Shown here piece after piece: positions 24,690 to 31,952 of a DNA stretch of 48,663 nucleotides. The notes beneath the pieces are model-generated. The model did not search any database. It was not told the origin of the DNA and saw only the letters and a list, made by a program, of their open reading frames with translations. A program made the position numbers and the translations under genes. How positions within the stretch are numbered: the first letter of the stretch is position 1; each line of letters begins with the position of its first letter. The stretch lies in assembly GCA_024636635.1 (NCBI GenBank), contig JAGXGV010000094.1, positions 1 through 48,663 of the forward strand, read 5' to 3'. Source of the DNA: Puniceibacterium sp. Lineage in GTDB: Bacteria > Pseudomonadota > Alphaproteobacteria > Rhodobacterales > Rhodobacteraceae.

Positions 24690-24726
24690 GCGGTATGCTG
24701 GGGCGATTTGCGTCAGACTGGATTCA

Positions 24727-24764
24727 AAACGCGCTGCCTCTCGCTTTTGCTCGAACGCGCGTTT
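24727..24764. terminator. Hairpin between convergent cysG and the lipoprotein gene (possible bidirectional terminator)
   Basis: AAACGCGC (24727-24734) pairs perfectly with GCGCGTTT (24757-24764) around a 22-base loop, with A's before and T's after the stem. The 109-base gap separates two convergent operons, so a bidirectional terminator is expected. The long loop and short T run keep confidence moderate. Confidence 0.4.
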
Positions 24765-24798
24765 CGATCCATCTTGTTTCCGATTGAACGCAACAGGC

Positions 24799-25452
24799 TT
24801 AAAGCCGCCGCCCAAGTGTTGCGGTGACCCAAAGGGCAAAATCCCGCATCATCACGTTGCTGGCGGAGTCAAAGGCACGCACCAGGTTGGCGACATCGGT
24901 CTCGGGTGACTGCGCCGTGGCGCCAAATGTGCGCGCCGCCACGATCTGAACGTCGCTTTCGCGCACGATGCTGGTGCGCATCCGCAGCCGCACCGTGACC
25001 GGCTGGCCCTCGCCTGCCGACTCGGCCTGAAAATCCGTGACCTCGGTCACGACGGCATAAGCGCTGTCCGCGCCCAGCGGCGTGCGACCGACATAGGTCA
25101 GCGCCTGCGTCGACTCGAGCGACCGAAGCATCAGCGTCTGCACCATCACCGGCAGTTCCTCGCTCCAGCGAACCTCGGGCAGGTATTGCGCCTGATAGGG
25201 GTCGGGGCGGATCATGATGCGGTCGGTCTGCAAGGCGCCGCTGGTGGTGGGCGTCTCGATCGTGACCGCCACAGGCAGGGGCGTGCCACGCGATACCGGC
25301 AGGTCGCCGGGGGCGCGCAATTCATAGACCTCCAGCGGCGTCGTCGCATCCGTCAGCGCGGACAGGGCCGAACACCCTGTCAGCCCAAGCAGGGACAGAA
25401 CAAGCGTCGCGGCGCGCAGGATCGGCAAATGGCGTGTCATTCTGGACCTCAT
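24799..25452 (-). CDS. ABC-type transport auxiliary lipoprotein of the MCE system (PqiC-like)
   Basis: A 217-residue lipoprotein: signal peptide with lipobox LTGC (Cys near residue 27) followed by an ABC_trans_aux/PqiC-like domain (LEVYELRAPGDLPVS, TDRIMIRPDPYQAQYLPEVR, WSEELPVMVQTLMLRSLEST). In MCE lipid transporters of the Pqi type such a protein sits in the outer membrane and contacts the MCE tunnel. The ATG at 25452 overlaps the MCE gene stop (ATGA), so it is co-translated. An internal ATG at 25440 is also possible. Confidence 0.82.
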   Translation of the reverse strand: MRSRMTRHLPILRAATLVLSLLGLTGCSALSALTDATTPLEVYELRAPGDLPVSRGTPLPVAVTIETPTTSGALQTDRIMIRPDPYQAQYLPEVRWSEELPVMVQTLMLRSLESTQALTYVGRTPLGADSAYAVVTEVTDFQAESAGEGQPVTVRLRMRTSIVRESDVQIVAARTFGATAQSPETDVANLVRAFDSASNVMMRDFALWVTATLGRRL

Positions 25453-27185
25453 CGTCTGAATTCCGGGGTAGACTTGTTCAGCAAGAACCGGGCAGGGTCG
25501 CGCTGGATGCTGGTGGTAAGCCGGTTGAGATTGTCGATCAGCGTCCGCGTCTCCTGCCCGAGGCGGCTGTAAAGCGGCAGGCCGTTGGTGGCAAAATCCG
25601 TCACTGCGCCGCCCGATGACGTCACGATCCGCTGAAGTTCCGCAAAGGTCTGTTCCGCAGCAACCGCCGCCGCGCGCAGATCGGAAGAGACCGCCGGAAT
25701 ATCCGCCGACACCTGATTGATCGCACCGTTCAGGTTTCCGATGGCGACACGCAGATCGGCGGTGATGCCCGATATGTCGTCGTTGATTACCCGGTCAGCA
25801 CCCTCAAAGGCCCGCTGCGCCGCGCCCAGGGCTTCCTCGCCCACGGCCAGCGCGGAATTGACGGCCGTCAGGGTCTGGTTGGCATTGGCAAAGGTCTCGG
25901 TCACGGTGTTCAGGGTCACATCCGCCGACGCCGTCAGCGTATCGATCCGCCCCGATGCGCCGGACAGGTCGTCGCCCACCGTGCCGATCACCCGGTTGGC
26001 CGTCTCGGCCGCAGTGCGGATGTCGGCGAAGATGGCTGGCAGGTCCGTCTCGGTCACGGTGCCGATCGTGCGCACCGCGCGGGTTGCGTCGCTGATCATC
26101 ACCCGCGTTTCCGCGATCAGCTCGGCGCCGTCCTGTTCCATCAGTTCTTCGAAGCTCACGGTGGCCTCGTCCATCTTCACAAGCGTCAGTTCCAGATTGG
26201 CGATCATCGTCTCGGTGTCGCTCAGGATCTTGCGGGCTTCGTTCAGACGGGCGGTGGCGGCCAGGCCGGTGTCGTTGAAGGTGTCCAGTGTCCGGCTTGC
26301 ATCCGCGCGCACCTGTGCAACCTGGCCACGCAGGTCCGTTACCGTCAGTGTCAGTTCCGACGTGAGGGTCGGCAGATCGGTGCCCAGATAGGCATCGGCA
26401 GTGGTCAGCGTCCCGGTCGCCGCGTCCAGCGTTTCCGACCCGTCCGCCAGAAATATCTTGGCCTGCTCGGACAGTTCCGCGATCGAACTCAAGGTGGTGT
26501 CAGCCGTGCTCAGCACCTGCGCGGCTTCGCCGGTCAGCGTCTCGAGTGTGGAGTTGAAGCGGTCGATCTGTTCGGCAAAACCCGAAACCGACTCTGTCAC
26601 GTCGGAAAAGCTTTGCAAGGTGGTCGAGAAATCCTCGGATGCGGCTTCGACGTTGCGCAGGATGGAACCGATGCGGTCCTGGTTCTCGCCGTTCAGGATC
26701 GCGCCGAGGCCCTGAACGACCTTCAGCGATTCCTCAAGGATCTGCGGTGCGTCTTCGGACAGGGTCTGAAGAACCGAACGACCGGGCGGGATTTCGGGCA
26801 CCTCGCCGGGCGCGGGGTCCAGTAGCGGGGCATCCGGCGAACCGGCGCTGATGCCGACATAGGACACGCCCGTCACGCCCTGGCTTTCGATGGTGGCAAC
26901 GCTGTCGGTGCGGACGGGCGTATTGGCATCGACCTCGACCCGCACGGTGATGGTACCATCGTCGTCCGGCGACAGGCGGACATCGACCACCTGACCGACC
27001 GGAAGCCCGCTGAAGCGCACATCGGATGCGTTCGAAAGGCCCGCGACAGTGGGAAAGGCCACGTCATAATAGGCAAACTGCCGGTCCAGTTCGACCTGCG
27101 CGAACCACACAAGGAACCCGATTATGCCGACAAGCCCGGCAATGGTGAAAGCCCCGATGAGTAGATAGTTGGCGCGGGTTTCCAT
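25449..27185 (-). CDS. MCE/MlaD-family lipid-transport protein with long helical tail
   Basis: A 578-residue periplasmic protein with one N-terminal membrane helix (LIGAFTIAGLVGIIGFLVWF), one MCE domain (about residues 38-120, FPTVAGLSNASDVRFSGLPV and VTGVSYVGISAG) and a very long region (about 140-560) of predicted alpha-helix and heptad-like repeats of T, S, A, I and L. Such proteins form hexameric tunnels that move lipids between membranes. It has one MCE domain, unlike PqiB (three) or YebT (seven), but the tail is far longer than in E. coli MlaD (183 residues). It is operonic with MlaE, MlaF and the lipoprotein. Confidence 0.85.
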   Translation of the reverse strand: METRANYLLIGAFTIAGLVGIIGFLVWFAQVELDRQFAYYDVAFPTVAGLSNASDVRFSGLPVGQVVDVRLSPDDDGTITVRVEVDANTPVRTDSVATIESQGVTGVSYVGISAGSPDAPLLDPAPGEVPEIPPGRSVLQTLSEDAPQILEESLKVVQGLGAILNGENQDRIGSILRNVEAASEDFSTTLQSFSDVTESVSGFAEQIDRFNSTLETLTGEAAQVLSTADTTLSSIAELSEQAKIFLADGSETLDAATGTLTTADAYLGTDLPTLTSELTLTVTDLRGQVAQVRADASRTLDTFNDTGLAATARLNEARKILSDTETMIANLELTLVKMDEATVSFEELMEQDGAELIAETRVMISDATRAVRTIGTVTETDLPAIFADIRTAAETANRVIGTVGDDLSGASGRIDTLTASADVTLNTVTETFANANQTLTAVNSALAVGEEALGAAQRAFEGADRVINDDISGITADLRVAIGNLNGAINQVSADIPAVSSDLRAAAVAAEQTFAELQRIVTSSGGAVTDFATNGLPLYSRLGQETRTLIDNLNRLTTSIQRDPARFLLNKSTPEFRR

Positions 27186-27188
27186 GGC

Positions 27189-27980
27189 TCAGCCCGTCCC
27201 GGCGGCCGAGCCGTCTGCGGCCCGGGCGCGTGGCCCGTGAAAATACTCGTGCACCCAGGGATGATCCACTTTCAGCATGTCCTTCATGGTGCCGGTCACC
27301 AGCACTTTCTGTTCGGCCAGCACTGCAATGCGGTCGCAGGTCGCATGCAGGGTGTCAAGGTCATGGGTCACCAGAAAGACCGTCAGACCCAAAGATCGGC
27401 TCAATCCCCGGATGAGCGTGTCGAAGTCCGCTGCACCGATAGGATCAAGCCCGGCTGTCGGCTCGTCAAGGAAAAGCAGTTCCGGGTCCAGCGACAGCGC
27501 CCGCGCCAGCCCCGCACGCTTGCGCATCCCGCCCGACAGTTCCGAGGGGAACTTGTCACCCGCATTGTAGGGCAATCCGACCATCGACACCTTGAGATCG
27601 GCCAGTCGGCTGCGCAGCCCGGGGTCCAGACCCTCGACCGCGCGCATCGGCACCTCGACGTTCTCGCGCACGTTCAGCGACGAAAACAGCGCCCCGTCCT
27701 GGAACATCACGCCCCAGCGGCGTTCCAGCGCGACGCGGGTATCTTCGTCAGCGGCGCGTACATCCGTACCCATAACGTCGATTGTGCCCGCCTGCGGGAT
27801 CTGCAATCCGCAGATGGTGCGCAGCAGCACGGATTTGCCGGTGCCGGACCCGCCGACCACGCCCAGGATCTCGCCCCGATAGACATCCAGATCCAGATTG
27901 TCGTGCACCACATGTCTGCCGAACTGGTTGCGGATACCACGCAGGCGGATCACGACCTCTTTTTCTGCAGACTCGGTCAT
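27189..27980 (-). CDS. MlaF-type ABC transporter ATP-binding protein
   Basis: A 263-residue ATPase of the MlaF family powering lipid movement. Walker A GGSGTGKS is at about residues 42-49, the signature is LSGGMRKRAGLARALSLDPE, Walker B is LLFLDEPTAGLDP, and the switch His lies in VTHDLDTLHATCDR. FQDGALFSSLNVRENVEVPM is typical for this subfamily. The open frame reaches 28247 but overlaps mlaE; ATG at 27980 (MTESAEKEVVIRLRG), 2 bases after the permease stop, is the start. Confidence 0.9.
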   Translation of the reverse strand: MTESAEKEVVIRLRGIRNQFGRHVVHDNLDLDVYRGEILGVVGGSGTGKSVLLRTICGLQIPQAGTIDVMGTDVRAADEDTRVALERRWGVMFQDGALFSSLNVRENVEVPMRAVEGLDPGLRSRLADLKVSMVGLPYNAGDKFPSELSGGMRKRAGLARALSLDPELLFLDEPTAGLDPIGAADFDTLIRGLSRSLGLTVFLVTHDLDTLHATCDRIAVLAEQKVLVTGTMKDMLKVDHPWVHEYFHGPRARAADGSAAGTG

Positions 27981-27982
27981 GG

Positions 27983-29113
27983 TCAGAACCCGATCTGCGC
28001 GAAGAAGATGGAAAACACGGCATCCGCCACGATCACCGCAAAGATCGCCGTGACCACCGCATTCGATGTCATGCGCCCTAGCGATTCCGCATTGCTCTGC
28101 ACCTGCATCCCGGCATGGCAGCCGACCACGCCGATGATGATGGCAAAGACCGGCGCCTTGATCATGCCGACCAGCACGTGACTGACATCGGTGCCTTCGA
28201 CCAGCCGCGTGATGAACATCGCCGGCGAGATTCCCAGGTCGATCCATGCCATGAGACCGCCGCCGAAAAGTCCCATGACGTTGGCCACAAGGCCAAGGAT
28301 CGGCAGCATCAGGATCAGCGCCAGGATACGTGGCACAAAAAGCGTCATCGCGGGATCAAGGCCAAGCGTGCGCATGGCGTCGATCTCTTCGCGCATCTTC
28401 ATCGACCCGATGGCGGCGGTAAAGGCCGAGGCGGTGCGCCCTGCCACGATGATCGAGGTCAGCAGGATGCCAAGTTCGCGCAGGATCGAAATGGCGAGCA
28501 GGTCCACCACAAAAACCTCGGCCCCGAACTGGCGCAACTGAGTCGATCCCTGAAAGGCCAGCACGACCCCGATCAGAAAGGACATCAGCGCCACGATGGG
28601 CACCGCCCGCAGGCCGACATCCTCGCAGTGATGCACCAGCGCGGTCATGCGGAATTCGGACGGGTGGCGTACCGCCCGCGCAAGCTGCGCCAGAAACAGC
28701 CCAAGATATCCAGTCAATGCGAACAGGAACAGCGTCGAACGGGTAACGGAGCGCCCCACCGCCTCGACCCGGTCGGTCAGCGTGATGCGCTCCACTTCCA
28801 CGGTGTCCTGTTCGGGCAGGGCGTCGGCCACCGTGTGCAGCAGGCTTTCGACCTGCTCGGATGCGCCGCTGATCTCAAGGCTTTGCCCGGCCAGTTCAAG
28901 CCGCTTGCGCAAGGTGGCAAGCACCCAGGCCCCCGATGTATCGATCCGATCGATCCCGCCAAGTTCCGCGTGGACCGGCGACTCCGTGTTTATAGTGACC
29001 AGTTGACGTTCAACTTCCGTCACATTCGCGATGGTAAACGCTCCCCGCATGACCAAGCGAGTTGCAGGGTCATTGGCCGTGATTTCTATTGTCATGTCAG
29101 GATTTAAGGGCAT
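27983..29113 (-). CDS. MlaE-type permease with fused N-terminal STAS domain
   Basis: A 376-residue inner-membrane permease. Residues about 8-100 form a STAS/MlaB-like domain (LGGIDRIDTSGAWVLATLRK) joined to an MlaE domain (about 115-376) with multiple membrane helices: VGLRAVPIVALMSFLIGVVL, RELGILLTSIIVAGRTASAF, EEIDAMRTLGLDPAMTLFVP and FAIIIGVVGCHAGMQ. E. coli uses a separate MlaB; fusion makes the fixed 1:1 ratio explicit. First gene of the minus-strand MCE operon, divergent from the mscS-like gene. Confidence 0.9.
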   Translation of the reverse strand: MPLNPDMTIEITANDPATRLVMRGAFTIANVTEVERQLVTINTESPVHAELGGIDRIDTSGAWVLATLRKRLELAGQSLEISGASEQVESLLHTVADALPEQDTVEVERITLTDRVEAVGRSVTRSTLFLFALTGYLGLFLAQLARAVRHPSEFRMTALVHHCEDVGLRAVPIVALMSFLIGVVLAFQGSTQLRQFGAEVFVVDLLAISILRELGILLTSIIVAGRTASAFTAAIGSMKMREEIDAMRTLGLDPAMTLFVPRILALILMLPILGLVANVMGLFGGGLMAWIDLGISPAMFITRLVEGTDVSHVLVGMIKAPVFAIIIGVVGCHAGMQVQSNAESLGRMTSNAVVTAIFAVIVADAVFSIFFAQIGF

Positions 29114-29265
29114 CTGAATACATGTGGCCTATGCAGGAGCACGTGATTGGCGTTCCGTAGCACGGGTTGCCGTCAAGGGTAAGGCAGGATAGGTCCGGTC
29201 GTGAATTCCGGGCGGGTCGGTGTGTTTCTTGCACTGTCCTGGAAACCGACCGGCCCGGTCGCGCG

Positions 29266-29317
29266 TGCGCATTGGATGCGCAGTCCAGATGTTGCGCATT
29301 GGATGCGCAGTCCAGAT
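29266..29317. repeat. Two copies of a 25-bp direct repeat upstream of the mscS-like gene
   Basis: A 25-base unit beginning TGCGCATTGGATGCGCA (29266-29290) is repeated exactly at 29293-29317, with a 27-base period. Inside each unit TGCGCA occurs twice, 5 bases apart; TGCGCA is its own reverse complement, so each unit is an inverted-repeat operator-like site. The second copy ends 15 bases before the preferred start of the channel gene, so it lies in the promoter or mRNA leader. Confidence 0.7.
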
Positions 29318-29332
29318 AAAGAGGCCGATCCG

Positions 29333-31810
29333 GTGCAATTTTTGAATCGTTTACTGTCCGCAGCGCTGTGCGGGCTTTTGGTTTTTATTCTCGGCATCAG
29401 CCTCTGGATGTCCGTCGCGCAACCCGCTCTGGCACAAATCCTGCCCTCGACCGACAGCGCTTCGCAACAGGCTCCCGACAGTGATGCGGCGGGTGATCCG
29501 CTGCAGAGCCTGCTGGAGGTTCTCAAGGACGATGCCGCCCGAACTGCGCTGATAACCGAGCTTGAAAAACGCGTCTCCGGCACCGACGCAGGCGCCGAAG
29601 CCGACGCGGCGACCGATGGCGCGGGCGAGCCCGCCGGCACCTCGTTCGAGGAAGGCATCGTTTCGCTGGGCGGCCGCATCGCCCTGATCACGCAGGATGT
29701 GGCCGAACGGGTGGCGGACCAGGCGATGACCGCCTGGACCAGCTTGCAAGGCACCGGCAGCGTGTTCGATGGGTTTCAGGGCGGGGAAATCGCCGTCCTT
29801 CTCGAAGCGGGGCAAAGCCTTCTGATCGTGATCGTGCTGACCGTGGCGGTGTTCGTCGTGCTGCGCACCTTGACGATCCCGACGTTCAAGCGGCTGGGAA
29901 AGCGCGCACAGAACGGTTCCTTTGTCGGGCGCATCCTGCGGTTTGTCGGATCGGTCCTTATCGACGCGCTGACGGTCGTCGTCGCCTGGGCCATCGGTTA
30001 TGCGGTGACGACCTTTTTCTTTGGCGAATTCGGCCAGATCGATTTCCGCCAGACGCTGTACCTCAACGCCTTCCTGCTGGTCGAGATGGTCAAGGTCGCG
30101 ATGCGCAGCGTGGTGTCGCCCTCTTCCAGCGGCCTGCGGATGATCCCGATCAGCAACAGTGCCGCGCGGCACCTGAACCGGCTGGTGAACGTCGTCGTCT
30201 CCATCCTCGGGTATGGTCAGTTGCTGATCGTGCCCATCGTGAACCAGAGCGCCTCTGTCGCGGCCGGTGTCGCGGTATCTGCGCTGCTGTCGGTGATCGT
30301 GCTGCTTTGCCTTATCGCTTCGGTGGTGATGCACCGCGCCAGCGTCGCGCGCTGGCTTCAGGATCGTATGAGGCCGCCTGTGGTCGCCGCCGACCCCGGC
30401 CCCGAGGGTGAGACGACCAGCGACGCGCCAGACGCCATCGACGTGGCCGAGCTCAAGATACAGGGCGCGCTGGGATCGGTCGCGCGGCACTGGCACTGGT
30501 TCGCGCTGGCCTACCTTGGGTTCATGTTCATCGTGGTGATGAGCCAGCCGACAGAGGTGGTGTCGAACTATCTTGCCGCCTCGGGCAAGATTGCGCTGGC
30601 GGTCCTTCTGGCGTCGCTGATCACCGGCATGATCACCCGCGCCATTGCCAGCGGCATCTACCTCCCCGAGGATCTGTCGCGCAAGCTGCCGCTGCTGCAA
30701 CCTCGGCTGAACCGCTTTGTGCCGCGCATCCTGCTGCTGATGCGCTATTTCGTGGGGCTGCTTGTGGTGCTGTTCATCTTCGACACCATCGGCCTTATCC
30801 GCCTGCGCGGCTGGATGGAAAGCCAGTTCGGCCTGACCTTGACCGGCATCGTGATATCGGTTTTCTTCGTGCTTCTGGTCGCCTATGCGATCTGGCTGGC
30901 GATGACCTCCTGGGTCGATTTCCGGCTCAACCCGGATTTCGGCTCGATCCCCACGTCGCGGGAAACCACTCTGCTCAGCCTGCTGCGCAACGCCGCGACC
31001 ATCGTGATCATCGTCCTCACCGTGATGTTCTGCCTGGCCGAGATCGGCCTGAACATAGGGCCGCTTCTGGCCTCTGCCGGGGTGCTGGGCCTGGCCATCG
31101 GCTTTGGCGCGCAGAAGATGGTGCAGGACATCATCACCGGCATCTTCATCCAGTTCGAGAATGCGATCAACGTCGGTGACGTGATCACTGTGGGCGGCAC
31201 CACCGGCGGCGTGGAAAAGCTGACCGTGCGGTCGGTGTCCCTGCGCGATCTGGACGGGGTGTTCCACATCATCCCGTTTTCGTCCGTGGACATGGTCAGC
31301 AACTACACCCGCGAATTCTCGTACTTCGTGTGCGACATGGGCGTCGCCTACCGCGAAAGTATCGACGAGGTAAAGCAGGCCATGCTTGACGGTTTCGACG
31401 AACTGCGCGCGATGCCCGATCAGGCGCCCCTGATCACCGGCGATCTGGAATGGTTCGGCCTGAATTCGTTCGGCGACAGCGCGGTGGTGTGCCGCGCGAG
31501 GATCAAGACCCTGCCGGGCAGCCAGTGGGGCGTCGGGCGGGTCTACAACGGCATCCTCAAGCGTATCTTCGACGAGCGCGGGATCGAGATCCCGTTCCCG
31601 CACCAGACCATCTACTTTGGCGAGGCCAAGGATGGCACGACGCAGCCGATCCGCGTCGCGGACGCCGAAACGGTCGAGGTAGAAAAGCGCGATACGCCCG
31701 ACATCCCGGACAAACCCGACACGCCGCAAAACGCCGACACCACAAAGAACAGGGTGGACACCCGTCTGGCCACCGATGCCTCGGATGAAGAAAGCTTCGA
31801 CGACCGTTGA
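29333..31810 (+). CDS. Large MscS-family mechanosensitive channel
   Basis: An 825-residue membrane protein: signal peptide (about 1-35, LCGLLVFILGISLW and ALAQ), a periplasmic stretch rich in A, D, T and S, then many membrane helices and a C-terminal MscS domain (about 545-760). The pore helix region is IGPLLASAGVLGLAIGFGAQ and the beta-domain starts at FENAINVGDVITVGGTTGG. The C-terminal tail (DTPDIPDKPDTP) is acidic and disordered. It resembles the large YbiO/KefA-like class that opens under osmotic downshock. The frame is open to 29201, but that part would translate the promoter repeats; GTG 29333 with GAGG at 29321-29324 gives a proper signal peptide. Confidence 0.87.
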   Translation: MQFLNRLLSAALCGLLVFILGISLWMSVAQPALAQILPSTDSASQQAPDSDAAGDPLQSLLEVLKDDAARTALITELEKRVSGTDAGAEADAATDGAGEPAGTSFEEGIVSLGGRIALITQDVAERVADQAMTAWTSLQGTGSVFDGFQGGEIAVLLEAGQSLLIVIVLTVAVFVVLRTLTIPTFKRLGKRAQNGSFVGRILRFVGSVLIDALTVVVAWAIGYAVTTFFFGEFGQIDFRQTLYLNAFLLVEMVKVAMRSVVSPSSSGLRMIPISNSAARHLNRLVNVVVSILGYGQLLIVPIVNQSASVAAGVAVSALLSVIVLLCLIASVVMHRASVARWLQDRMRPPVVAADPGPEGETTSDAPDAIDVAELKIQGALGSVARHWHWFALAYLGFMFIVVMSQPTEVVSNYLAASGKIALAVLLASLITGMITRAIASGIYLPEDLSRKLPLLQPRLNRFVPRILLLMRYFVGLLVVLFIFDTIGLIRLRGWMESQFGLTLTGIVISVFFVLLVAYAIWLAMTSWVDFRLNPDFGSIPTSRETTLLSLLRNAATIVIIVLTVMFCLAEIGLNIGPLLASAGVLGLAIGFGAQKMVQDIITGIFIQFENAINVGDVITVGGTTGGVEKLTVRSVSLRDLDGVFHIIPFSSVDMVSNYTREFSYFVCDMGVAYRESIDEVKQAMLDGFDELRAMPDQAPLITGDLEWFGLNSFGDSAVVCRARIKTLPGSQWGVGRVYNGILKRIFDERGIEIPFPHQTIYFGEAKDGTTQPIRVADAETVEVEKRDTPDIPDKPDTPQNADTTKNRVDTRLATDASDEESFDDR

Positions 31811-31830
31811 CCCCCTGTCCCGCGATCCAG

Positions 31831-31866
31831 GAAACAGCCCGGTGGAAATCTGCCGGGCTGTTTCCG
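31831..31866 (+). terminator. Terminator after the mscS-like gene
   Basis: GAAACAGCCCGG (31831-31842) pairs perfectly with CCGGGCTGTTTC (31853-31864) with a 10-base loop, 20 bases after the stop codon. A short T-rich run (TTTCCGTTT) forms and follows the 3' arm. Confidence 0.75.
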
Positions 31867-31952
31867 TTTCGGCAACGCTGACCGCGATTTTCTTGAGCGT
31901 TTGACGGTTGGTTACATATGTTGCGGGCAGGACGCCTCAGAAAGGGTCACCC

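Noticed and set aside
29201-29332. Longer N-terminus for the mscS-like protein
   Set aside because: It would translate the duplicated palindromic repeats and bury the signal peptide; GTG 29333 with GAGG fits better.
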